From Actinospica sp035493475 (lineage in GTDB: Bacteria > Actinomycetota > Actinomycetes > Streptomycetales > Catenulisporaceae), in NCBI GenBank assembly GCA_035493475.1, contig DATJIF010000201.1:54412-118411 (forward strand): 64,000 nucleotides of DNA. Direction: 5' to 3'. The position numbers were made by a program, and so were the translations under genes. The notes below the pieces were generated by a model. The model ran no database searches. It was not told the DNA's origin and worked only from the letters and a program-made list of their open reading frames with translations. Shown in pieces: positions 8,654 to 16,054 of the stretch; the stretch's first letter is position 1, and each line of letters starts with the position of its first letter.

Positions 8654-8811
8654 GAGCGTGCGCGGATAGGGGCACCACACTGGACGGTTGATGACGCATC
8701 GCCTGGCTGCGTCGTGGTCAAAGGCACAGCCAACCAGGATGAGCCTTCGCCCACGTCTTGCCATGCTCGGTCCTGAACCGCCCAGCGCGGCACCCCTATC
8801 CGCGCACGCTC
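8654..8811. mobile_element. MITE-like element, 158 bp
   Basis: Perfect 19-bp terminal inverted repeats (GAGCGTGCGCGGATAGGGG at 8654-8672 and its complement at 8793-8811) are flanked by a TTA direct repeat (8651-8653 and 8812-8814). There is no coding capacity inside. A 3-bp duplication and ends starting GAGC would fit mobilisation by an IS5-family (IS1031/IS427-like) transposase; that assignment is inference. The right TTA also provides the stop codon of the minus-strand phosphotransferase gene. Confidence 0.72.
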
Positions 8812-9675
8812 TTAGCTATGTGATGGCTCGTCGCCGCGCTCAGATAGAAGCGTTCGCAACCGGTTCGCCTCGTGTTGAGCGGGCGCGTACAAGGGTTCGC
8901 TGTCGTCGGCCCAGGCCAATAGTTCGGCGCATTTGAAGAGCTGCATAACCTGGCCAGCCCTGCTGTCCAGGTCTTGGCGCCGACCCCGATATACCTTCGC
9001 GGCGACGTCGGGGACAGCAAGCGAACCGAACCACAGGTTCGCCGCATCTAGCCCGCGTGGCGCACGTCCCCAGTCCTCCCAGTCAAGGATCCACAGGGCT
9101 GGGCCCGTCAGGTTCGCCCAGTTCAAGTCCGCGTGGGCGGTGCTCCACTCATCGATCATGATGTTGGTGCATTCGGGGAAGGCCTTGCGGATGGTGGTCT
9201 CGATGCGATCGACGCTGATCGGGGCGCAGTCGGGCGTGGCGACTCGCGATGTTTCGTGGCTGGCGAGTTCGTCCAATGCCGCGTTGAGGGCATCCCACCA
9301 TTGGTCTGGAAGTCCCTTGGCGTTCGTGGGCTTGTCGATTGGAGCTTCGTCGACGAGTTGTGTCTCATCTGCCCGCCACATGACCTCTCGGTCGTCGTCG
9401 AGCCATGAGACGCCGGCGTGCCAGCGTGGGAGTGGTAAACGGTCAAGGATCTGCGCCGCCTCCAGGCCCCATGCCTGCCCGTCGAGCCGTTCCAGCCCGC
9501 GGCACTCGACGCGGACCCAGGTGTTGCGATCGGACCGGAATCCGATCGAACGGCGCTTCTTGATCACACCGTCCGGTGCCACTTCGAGCTGCAACGCATT
9601 TTCGACGCGGGAGAGGACATCGCTGATGTCGACCTTGCGCAGGTCTAGGCGCTGGGAGGCGGGTAGTCCGGTCAT
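8812..9675 (-). CDS. APH-family phosphotransferase, possible RiPP-operon kinase
   Basis: A 287-residue protein with the C-terminal catalytic signature of aminoglycoside/choline kinases: HADLNWANLT as the HxDxxxxN loop and WILDWEDWGRAPRGLDAANL as the DxD-like metal segment. The N-terminal glycine loop is weak. The start overlaps the stop of the aldo/keto reductase gene (ATGA), so the gene closes the peptide-oxygenase-reductase operon. APH-like kinases are known in some lanthipeptide (class V) pathways, so phosphorylation of peptide Ser/Thr is conceivable. A resistance kinase is the alternative. Confidence 0.72.
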   Translation of the reverse strand: MTGLPASQRLDLRKVDISDVLSRVENALQLEVAPDGVIKKRRSIGFRSDRNTWVRVECRGLERLDGQAWGLEAAQILDRLPLPRWHAGVSWLDDDREVMWRADETQLVDEAPIDKPTNAKGLPDQWWDALNAALDELASHETSRVATPDCAPISVDRIETTIRKAFPECTNIMIDEWSTAHADLNWANLTGPALWILDWEDWGRAPRGLDAANLWFGSLAVPDVAAKVYRGRRQDLDSRAGQVMQLFKCAELLAWADDSEPLYAPAQHEANRLRTLLSERGDEPSHS

Positions 9676-10514
9676 GCGGGTGCGTTCTCCTGAGCCTCGG
9701 TGGTTGCTGCTTCTACCAGCTTATGGCGGCGCGTTATCAGCGCCGTGTATCTGGCGATCGTGTTGGGATCGGTGCGGAGTTGGGCCGCGTGGCGGAGCTG
9801 TTCGAGGTGGCATGGGTGTTGGGTGCCCACCGCTACCGCTGTGACCTTAGGGATGGTGAACGCAGCGGCGAAGGCAGCCTGGAGTCGGGTGGCGTCCTGT
9901 CCGGGCTCGAGGAATTGGCTGGTATCCACCGTCGACCACACCGAATCTGTGGCGTTGCCGCCGAACGGGGCCATCCCCCACAGTTGCTTCGGCTGGAGCC
10001 GCGCCGCCAACTGCACGGCGGCGTCCAAGTCTCTGGCCGGGACGGTGAGCCCGGCCCGGACCATCAGGACGTCCGGTTCGGTGCGTGAGGCGACCGCGAG
10101 CAGCGGCATGGGGTTCCAGCTCGAAAGGCCCCACGCCTGGCAGAAGCCAGCGTCGCGCATCCCAGTCAGTGTCTCGCAGGCGCGTTGGAACGCCTGTGGG
10201 GAGCACTCGGGGTTGTGCAGTAGGACTGTGTTCGGTGCGCGGCCGAGTTCGGAGACGGTCTGTTCGACGGCGGCATGCAGCCTGGCGGGTTCCAGGCTGT
10301 GGCCGTCGGGGAAGAAGCCGACCTTGGTGGAGATCTCGAACCGGTCCAGCAGTTCGCCGGCCGCGGCCGCTAGGGCGCGGTGGCCATCGAAGTGCTGGTA
10401 GTTGTAGGCGGTGTCGAGGGCGGTCAGGCCGAGGTCGAGAGCGGCTTGGAGTAGTTGGCGGGTGGGACGAGCCCGGTATAGCCCGAGGATGACTCGTCGC
10501 TGAGCGGCGCGCAC
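9672..10514 (-). CDS. Aldo/keto reductase
   Basis: A 280-residue TIM-barrel reductase with the AKR catalytic tetrad in place: Asp34 and Tyr39 in DTAYNY, Lys64 in STKVGF and His100 in LLHNPE. NADPH is the expected cofactor. The GTG start at 10514 has an excellent ribosome site (AAGGAGGGACT) and is needed to make the first beta strand (VILGLYRAR). This forces a 91-base out-of-frame overlap with the 3' end of the oxygenase gene. It is coupled to the kinase gene downstream. In this operon it may reduce a carbonyl formed by the oxygenase. Confidence 0.85.
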   Translation of the reverse strand: MRAAQRRVILGLYRARPTRQLLQAALDLGLTALDTAYNYQHFDGHRALAAAAGELLDRFEISTKVGFFPDGHSLEPARLHAAVEQTVSELGRAPNTVLLHNPECSPQAFQRACETLTGMRDAGFCQAWGLSSWNPMPLLAVASRTEPDVLMVRAGLTVPARDLDAAVQLAARLQPKQLWGMAPFGGNATDSVWSTVDTSQFLEPGQDATRLQAAFAAAFTIPKVTAVAVGTQHPCHLEQLRHAAQLRTDPNTIARYTALITRRHKLVEAATTEAQENAPA

Positions 10515-11641
10515 AGTCCCTCCTTGATCAGGTATTCGGCGACCTGGAGCAGGTCGGGATCGGCGTGTGTGAGCGGGACCGGGTGGCCGGAGAGCAGGAC
10601 GCGCAGCGCCGCTTCAGCTCGCGGGGCGAAGCTCAGGCGTTTGCCCGCTGCCTCGACGATCACGGCTGCGCCTGTCGCAGTGATGACGGGCTCGAACTCG
10701 GTGACCGCCACGGCGCTCTGCAGGGGGCCGAACGCGGGGACGTGCGGCGTGTGCCGGGCGGGTTCACTGGTCTTGCGGATGTCGGCGAGGTACCGCGTCG
10801 GGGCGTGCTCGCGCGCCAGCTCGGCAAGCGCGGTGACCAGTTGCTCGCTGCGCGCTTCGGGGTCATCGAGCCCTTCGAGGTCCGTGCGGAACAGCTCGTG
10901 AGCGCGGGCGTCGTCGGCCAGGTGCTGGATCCAGGTGATTCCGGTGCGCTTGGTGAACCCGAAGGTCACGTGCAGGGAAAACCCGTCCGTGCCGGAGCCG
11001 ATGCGGGTGGCGGTATGCCAGTAGCCACGGGGGATATGCATGACGTCGCCTGTGCGCATCGTGCCGCGCCACAGCACCTTGTCGCCCGGTTCGACGTTGG
11101 GTTCGGCGTCGCGGTACATCGGCGCCGGGCGGGAGGCGCTACGCACCTCCCACGACTTCTCGCCGGCCAGCTGCACGGCGATGACGTCGTGGTCATCCCA
11201 GTGCATCCGGAATCCCTCGGTTTCCCCGGCCGCGAGATAGGCGTTGACTCCGACCAGCTCTCCGGACCACCAGCCCAGCGCGCGGCAGGCGACCTCCATC
11301 GTCGGATCGAAAGAGTCGAGAGTGTCGAGCACGAGAGTGCCGCCGCTGTTGAGAATGCTGCCCACGGCGGCCATGTCGGCGCGGCGGGCGCTCTGCTTGC
11401 GTCGGCTGATCACATCCGACAGGTACGCGGACGGCAGCAGTTCGCGGCCCTCGGAATAGCAGCGCAGCTGCGGGTTGGACAGATGCCGGGTGCGCACGAC
11501 TTCCAGCAGCCGGTACGGGGTCAACATCCGCTCGACGAGGGTCGAGTCCTCCAGGGCTCCGCGGCTGAACGTGCTGCCCATGGGGCCCGGCCCGTCCCAG
11601 CCCAGCGCCTTCTGTATTCCGGTGACGAGCCGGTGCTCCAT
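10424..11641 (-). CDS. JmjC/cupin-type Fe(II)/2-oxoglutarate oxygenase
   Basis: A 405-residue protein. Residues 130-215 contain the JmjC (cupin_4) core: His147-Trp-Asp149 as the HxD iron motif, QLAGEKSWEV after it, and HIPRGYWHTA with the distal His209. The arrangement matches ribosomal-oxygenase-like JmjC proteins, which hydroxylate peptide side chains. A C-terminal 150-residue part resembles the winged-helix region of that family. The gene follows a 69-aa peptide gene by 14 nt and precedes the AKR, so the peptide is a good candidate substrate. Confidence 0.8.
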   Translation of the reverse strand: MEHRLVTGIQKALGWDGPGPMGSTFSRGALEDSTLVERMLTPYRLLEVVRTRHLSNPQLRCYSEGRELLPSAYLSDVISRRKQSARRADMAAVGSILNSGGTLVLDTLDSFDPTMEVACRALGWWSGELVGVNAYLAAGETEGFRMHWDDHDVIAVQLAGEKSWEVRSASRPAPMYRDAEPNVEPGDKVLWRGTMRTGDVMHIPRGYWHTATRIGSGTDGFSLHVTFGFTKRTGITWIQHLADDARAHELFRTDLEGLDDPEARSEQLVTALAELAREHAPTRYLADIRKTSEPARHTPHVPAFGPLQSAVAVTEFEPVITATGAAVIVEAAGKRLSFAPRAEAALRVLLSGHPVPLTHADPDLLQVAEYLIKEGLCAPLSDESSSGYTGLVPPANYSKPLSTSA

Positions 11642-11655
11642 GTTTTCGTCCCTCT

Positions 11656-11865
11656 CTAGGCCCGGGGAAGGTTCAGGTCGCGATTCTCGCCGTCGTCGCC
11701 GCCGCTGTTCTGCGTGCTGGTCGGGTCCGAACGCTCGGCGCCGTGACGGTCGTGCGCCGCCGTCAGTTCCTCGACCGCGAGCAGCAGGCTGTCGGTGCCG
11801 GTGTCTCCGCCTGCGGCCGAGGTCGGCTCAGCGGAGGTGGTCGGTGCGATCAAGGTGTCGCTCAT
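11656..11865 (-). CDS. Candidate RiPP precursor peptide, 69 aa
   Basis: A small acidic Ser/Thr/Gly-rich protein starting MSDTLIAPTTSAEPTSAAGG, with a predicted amphipathic helix (LLLAVEELTAAHDRH) and the tail GGDDGENRDLNLPRA. It has no Cys, so it is not a lanthipeptide or thiopeptide precursor. GGAG lies 8 nt before the ATG. It is first in an operon with a JmjC oxygenase, an aldo/keto reductase and an APH-like kinase. The size, operon position and leader-like helix suggest a modified peptide. It could instead be a small partner or regulatory protein; no family was recognised. Confidence 0.6.
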   Translation of the reverse strand: MSDTLIAPTTSAEPTSAAGGDTGTDSLLLAVEELTAAHDRHGAERSDPTSTQNSGGDDGENRDLNLPRA

Positions 11866-11974
11866 GAATGTCGCTCCATATTCTGTGAGTAGCGGGCCCG
11901 TGCCCGATTTGGGCATCGCGCCTTTCGCAGAATGCTGGCACCGTGAGCCGTATGCGCATAAGCGCCCTTGGACT

Positions 11975-11998
11975 GTGCACATGTGCACCGGGTGTGCA
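11975..11998. promoter_or_regulatory. Operator copy 1 (peptide operon)
   Basis: A 24-bp sequence containing the perfect palindrome GTGCACATGTGCAC followed by CGGGTGTGCA. It lies about 110 bp upstream of the peptide gene. The identical sequence occurs inverted at 14643-14666 upstream of the XRE-TPR regulator. Confidence 0.78.
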
Positions 11999-12259
11999 TC
12001 CCGGTGAACGCGCTCACCGATTCGCAGCGCCATTCAATGCCGAAGCGCACGCGCTTTGGCGACTTAGATCAATGGGTGACCGCCTCGGCTCCTTCAAGCC
12101 ACGTTGACCTGGTGAGATGTGCGGGGCGGGGCCACGCGTGCGCGGGACGCCAAGGCCCTCATGAGTGTGCAAGACTCCGCAGGCCGCATGTCCATGTAAC
12201 ACTAGGTAGGAATATTCTGATGGTCGGACGAGGTTGGCGTCGCGTGTGCGAATCGAAGG

Positions 12260-12265
12260 TAGTGT
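12260..12265 (+). promoter_or_regulatory. Minus-10 box of a leaderless promoter
   Basis: TAGTGT lies 7 nt before the GTG at 12273, the spacing expected for a leaderless transcript. The -35 box is unclear (TTGGCG is 20 bp upstream). Confidence 0.5.
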
Positions 12266-12272
12266 TGCCACA

Positions 12273-13175
12273 GTGACGAGTAACCGGCCCGACCACGCAC
12301 CACTCGACGAAGAGACAGCGAGAACTGCGGCTGCCCACGCGGCGCGACGCGTGGGGCTGCGCCCAGGAATTGTCGAACTTATCAGGCTTGGCACGCGCGC
12401 TGTGTTCAAGCTTGCCGGCGGTCTGGTGCTCGCGCGGGTCACCGCGGCCGCGCGCCTTAGCGACGCACAGTACGAACTGTCCGTCGCGCGGTGGCTTACC
12501 AGCGCCGGCGTACCCGTTGATCAGCCGTGGCCAGGCTCTGAACTCTGTGAAGTCGATGGACTGGCCGTGACCTTGTGGGTATACCGAGAGGGCGCATGGG
12601 CTACAACGCGGGAACTCGCCACGGTTCTCCGAAAGCTGCACGCCGTACCGCGGGATGGGGCTGTACCGCTGCGGGTGTGGAATCCGTACCCGCCGATGCG
12701 CCAGCGGCTTGATGCGTCCGCCGTGCTCTCCGCGCCCGAAAAGGCGGCTCTCGGCGCGATGATCCAAGCCAACGAGGCGGCCGTGCGCGAACTCGACTTC
12801 GCCTTAACTCCTCGGGTCATCCATGGAGACGCGAGCGTCGGGAACATTTTGCGAACACCAGAAGCAGATCTGGTGCTCTTCGATCTCGAATCCGTCAGCA
12901 TCGGCGCGCGTGAGTGGGATTTGATTATCACGTCCGTCTATCGCGATCTCGGCTGGCACACAGAGCAAGAGTACGAGGGATTCGTAGACGAGTACGGAAC
13001 CGACGTTCGCACCTGGTCGGGCTATACGGCTCTCGCGCTCGCTCAACGGCTTCGGATGATCTGCTGGCTCGCTGGCAGCGCGGTCTCAAAGGACGAACGT
13101 GCCGTAACCGAACTGCGCGGACGCGTCGATGATCTGGCCTCCAGGAGCAGTGGCTTCAAATGGACGCCGCTGTAG
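12273..13175 (+). CDS. APH-family phosphotransferase
   Basis: A 300-residue kinase-like protein with VIHGDASVGNIL (catalytic HxDxxxxN loop) and LVLFDLESVS (metal-binding Asp) near residues 190-215. The N-lobe has FKLAGGLVLARV as the Lys strand. It is probably translated from the GTG at 12273 as a leaderless message; an in-frame TTG at 12234 is the alternative. It stands alone between the peptide operon and the XRE-TPR regulator, with whose gene it converges. Substrate unknown; a small-molecule kinase (aminoglycoside, homoserine or sugar) is likely. It is not closely related to the kinase at 8.8 kb. Confidence 0.75.
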   Translation: MTSNRPDHAPLDEETARTAAAHAARRVGLRPGIVELIRLGTRAVFKLAGGLVLARVTAAARLSDAQYELSVARWLTSAGVPVDQPWPGSELCEVDGLAVTLWVYREGAWATTRELATVLRKLHAVPRDGAVPLRVWNPYPPMRQRLDASAVLSAPEKAALGAMIQANEAAVRELDFALTPRVIHGDASVGNILRTPEADLVLFDLESVSIGAREWDLIITSVYRDLGWHTEQEYEGFVDEYGTDVRTWSGYTALALAQRLRMICWLAGSAVSKDERAVTELRGRVDDLASRSSGFKWTPL

Positions 13176-13177
13176 TG

Positions 13178-14560
13178 TTAAGGGAGAGTCCGCGGCCATC
13201 TGCTTGCTCGCTGCGTCTGGATCAGACCAAGCTGGTCCGCGAATTCTGCCAATGGGCTGGCCTGCTTGACCGGTTCGATGCGCCGGCGCAGATTATCGAG
13301 GTAGACATCGATGCGCGCGGACGAAAGCGCGTTGCACGCTGACAGCACGTCTTCCCCGATCTCAGCAGCATGTTCGAGTTCGCCTGCACCAATGAGTGCC
13401 TCGATCTGTACGATTCCGGCGAAGGCATTGCTTCGCGGGTATTCCTCGCTACTCTGATCCTGAAAGTTGGCCAGCTCGCTGGCGGCACGGTTGAAGTCGC
13501 CGAGCGCGAGGTGGCAGTGCGAGGCTTCCGCGGCCAGTTCGGCGTCATCGAAGTAAGAGATCCATGCTGGGTCATCCTCCGCGGAACGGGCTGCGAAGTG
13601 CTCCTCTGCCTCGCCGAGAGCGCGCAGCGCCTCGTTGCGCGAACCCGCGGAGGCAAGGGCGCGGGCCTCCATGGCTGCGAATTGAGCGAGAAGCGTGTGG
13701 CTGCCGGCATCCTGGGCAGCATGGATCGCGGCCCTGGCGAGATCTCGTGCCGTCTCGGGCTCGTCGATGAGGTTCGCCTGGTGGCTGAGAGCCGACAAGA
13801 CACTCGCTCCGAGCCGACGATCTCCAGCATGCTTGGCAAGACCGAGAGCTTGCGTGAAATAGCGACGAGCAAGCGGGTGCTGCGTTGCGTCATACGCCAT
13901 CCATGCAACGCAGAGCGAGAGCTCGGCCGCGGCGGCGAACAGCCTCTTCCCAGTGGAGTCGTCGTAACGGCCACGAAGGAGGGGAGCGACTTGGTCGTCG
14001 AGATATTGGACAGCCGCGAGACGGGCGTGTCGGCCGCCGAAGCGATTGTCCAGATTCGTGAAGACGCTCGACATCGCGAGAAGGCTCTCGACCTCCGCTG
14101 CGGTCACGGGTCTTGCGCCATCCACGCGCTCTAGGTTCGTTGTATCCGTCGCCAAGAGCCAGCGCAGTGCTGCACCGCTGATCGCCATTGCGGGCACGGC
14201 GCCGTTGACGGTGCCGAGGCGGGCCACGTCCGCGCGCCAGAGCCGGGTGGCCATCTCAACCGCTTGCCGGGGGTCCTCCAGGTAGTTCCAGTCCGCGGCT
14301 TGGTTCGAGAGGTCACCTTCGAACCCGATCTCTGCAAGCCCCACCTGGCGGCCAAGCCTGCGGGAGAGCGCTTCGGCAATCAGAAGTTGCGTGCCGATCA
14401 GCGGTATCTGACCAGCGCACCAACGCCCGACCTGGGTGTAGTGGGTGCGATTGGTCACACCCCACTCCGCAGCGACCACTCCAATCTGCCGCGATAGCGC
14501 GCTAGCGCTCAGACCGGATTCCTCAATGACAGCGGCCAGCCTCAGATTAGGGTCCGGCAC
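13178..14560 (-). CDS. XRE-type regulator with TPR sensor domain
   Basis: A 460-residue protein. An N-terminal HTH (about residues 5-75; SGLSASALSRQIG, HYTQVGRWCAGQIP) is followed by about 300 residues of TPR-like helices (ARRYFTQALGLAKHAGDRRLG, SHTLLAQFAAMEARALAS). This is the plan of peptide- or ligand-responsive regulators of specialised metabolism. The GTG at 14560 has a GAGGAGG ribosome site, so the 29 extra residues upstream are dropped. Its promoter carries the same 24-bp operator as the peptide operon, suggesting autoregulation and control of that operon. Confidence 0.82.
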   Translation of the reverse strand: MPDPNLRLAAVIEESGLSASALSRQIGVVAAEWGVTNRTHYTQVGRWCAGQIPLIGTQLLIAEALSRRLGRQVGLAEIGFEGDLSNQAADWNYLEDPRQAVEMATRLWRADVARLGTVNGAVPAMAISGAALRWLLATDTTNLERVDGARPVTAAEVESLLAMSSVFTNLDNRFGGRHARLAAVQYLDDQVAPLLRGRYDDSTGKRLFAAAAELSLCVAWMAYDATQHPLARRYFTQALGLAKHAGDRRLGASVLSALSHQANLIDEPETARDLARAAIHAAQDAGSHTLLAQFAAMEARALASAGSRNEALRALGEAEEHFAARSAEDDPAWISYFDDAELAAEASHCHLALGDFNRAASELANFQDQSSEEYPRSNAFAGIVQIEALIGAGELEHAAEIGEDVLSACNALSSARIDVYLDNLRRRIEPVKQASPLAEFADQLGLIQTQRASRWPRTLP

Positions 14561-14642
14561 GGTCGCCTCCTCAGGGTTCTGTGTAGCGAGACACACATTG
14601 CTACCACGCGGTGACCAGATCTGTGCATCCGGCACGACGAAC

Positions 14643-14666
14643 TGCACACCCGGTGCACATGTGCAC
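14643..14666. promoter_or_regulatory. Operator copy 2 (XRE-TPR regulator)
   Basis: Exact inverted copy of the 24-bp element at 11975-11998, with the same GTGCACATGTGCAC core. It lies 83-106 bp upstream of the regulator start on the minus strand. Confidence 0.78.
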
Positions 14667-14744
14667 GCGCATTGAGCGCTTCAGACGACCGCGCGGCCGC
14701 GGTCTCCTGTTAGTGACCCTCATACCCCAAGGCGAGGATTGGTA

Positions 14745-15305
14745 GTGACCAACGTTCAGGCAGCTCGCGTTCTCGCGGCGCAGTACGGCTGGCGTGTATG
14801 GCCCGGCACTGCGATCGTCGGCGGCGCATGCGTCTGCAAGCCGGTCTGCTGCTTTACGACTCCTCACCCGGTTGGAAGCTCTGGCGAGGAGATCGGTTGC
14901 GCTTCTGCGGAACAGGTCGACGCGGCATGGTCAACCAATCCGAAGGCTGTTCCGCTCTTGGTGGCCGACGGCCACGTGGATCTCGTCGGGACCGACAGCG
15001 ATACAGCTGAGGGTGTACTGGATTTCCTCGCAGACAGCAGGCGCTTGGCGAGGCCGGTCCTCATCTGGGAGGGCGTTGGCGTGTTCCTCGTCGCCCCGGC
15101 GGAACTACACCGGTGGCGCCAGCTCCTCCACTACGGTCGCGGTCTCCAGCTCCTCCCGTGGGTCCCGCTGCCAGGCGTTGCGCATCGTGGCTTGCAGCCA
15201 CGCTGGGTCGTGCCGCCAACGCCGACGAACAGTTCCCCCCTTCCAACGTTCCAAGACCTGAGCGGCGCGTTTGTCGCGAGCCTGTCTCGAGTGGCGGCGT
15301 CATGA
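14745..15305 (+). CDS. Bifunctional primase/polymerase-like (prim-pol) domain protein
   Basis: A 186-residue protein resembling the standalone prim-pol-like proteins of actinomycetes. It opens with LAAQYGWRVWPG, has a Cys cluster (ACVCKPVCCFTTPHP), then IGCASAEQVDAAWSTNPKA, which matches the ATTD...W..NP region of that family, and DLVGTDSD, which could carry the metal-binding Asp pair. GAGG lies upstream of the GTG start. Such lone proteins are often degenerate and their role is unknown. It is oriented towards the flavoprotein gene. Confidence 0.55.
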   Translation: MTNVQAARVLAAQYGWRVWPGTAIVGGACVCKPVCCFTTPHPVGSSGEEIGCASAEQVDAAWSTNPKAVPLLVADGHVDLVGTDSDTAEGVLDFLADSRRLARPVLIWEGVGVFLVAPAELHRWRQLLHYGRGLQLLPWVPLPGVAHRGLQPRWVVPPTPTNSSPLPTFQDLSGAFVASLSRVAAS

Positions 15306-15367
15306 AGCGGGCAGCGGCGACCGCATCGCTATGTGCTGCATCGATGCCAGGGTCATGCATGTGTCTG

Positions 15368-16042
15368 TCAGCTGAGGCACGAGTCGGGTTCCGCACGGCT
15401 GAGGGCCTGCCCAGGTCGGTTGAGAGACTCTCCGGTCAGGGCTCTGTCCACGGCTTCGATGGCGAGGTGCCAAGGGAAGCCGTGCGGCTTGCCTTGTCCG
15501 GTGTGCGGAACGTGGGGGGTTACTCCGTCGTCGCCGAGCAGGACGTCGACTCCCATGGCGCGAAGCCGGTTGACGGCGGGTTCGAATGCGAGGTGCGCGG
15601 CCTGCCATGCGTTGAGGTAGGGCATGGCGACGATGGGCTGGGTGGGAAGGCCGACGGCGGTGTCATGGATCCTTCGGCCTGCGGCTTCGGTGATCAGACC
15701 GAGGGCGAGGGTGGTTTGGTGGCCGTCGGCCCACATGGTGGTGGTCGCCAGTGTCATCGGTGCGACGAGGAACGCGTCGGGGTCGGGCAGGACGTCCTTG
15801 GTGCCGGGCTTCTTGTAGGCGGAGCGGACGGGGTGTCCGGTGAGTTGCTCGAGTTCGGGCAGGTCGTCTTCGAGCCAGGTTGCCGCGGTCGGGGTGAGGA
15901 TCAGGCAGGTGTCGTATCCGCGGTCTTGGGCGTATGTGACGGCGTCGGAGATGTAGGGCAGGGGTGCCGCGGCGCAGCCGATGAGGTAGAGGACCGGCCG
16001 GTTCGGGGTGGTGTCCGCGGGGTTGATCGATCGCGACGTCAT
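15368..16042 (-). CDS. Flavoprotein (HFCD/LanD-like family)
   Basis: A 224-residue protein of the homo-oligomeric flavin-containing decarboxylase fold. VLYLIGCAAAPLPYISDAV starts the Rossmann-like domain. PMTLATTTMWADG takes the place of the PxSANT FMN-binding motif, and MPYLNAWQAAHLAF lies in the substrate-clamp region. No LanA-type substrate is nearby. It starts 12 nt after the upstream XRE-TPR gene. This regulator-flavoprotein pairing is one I recall from several Streptomyces genomes, where the function is also unknown. Confidence 0.75.
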   Translation of the reverse strand: MTSRSINPADTTPNRPVLYLIGCAAAPLPYISDAVTYAQDRGYDTCLILTPTAATWLEDDLPELEQLTGHPVRSAYKKPGTKDVLPDPDAFLVAPMTLATTTMWADGHQTTLALGLITEAAGRRIHDTAVGLPTQPIVAMPYLNAWQAAHLAFEPAVNRLRAMGVDVLLGDDGVTPHVPHTGQGKPHGFPWHLAIEAVDRALTGESLNRPGQALSRAEPDSCLS

Positions 16043-16054
16043 GGGGCGACGGTA

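Noticed and set aside
11656..11865. Lanthipeptide or thiopeptide precursor
   Set aside because: No Cys in the peptide and no LanB/LanM/YcaO gene nearby; if modified, it must be by another chemistry.
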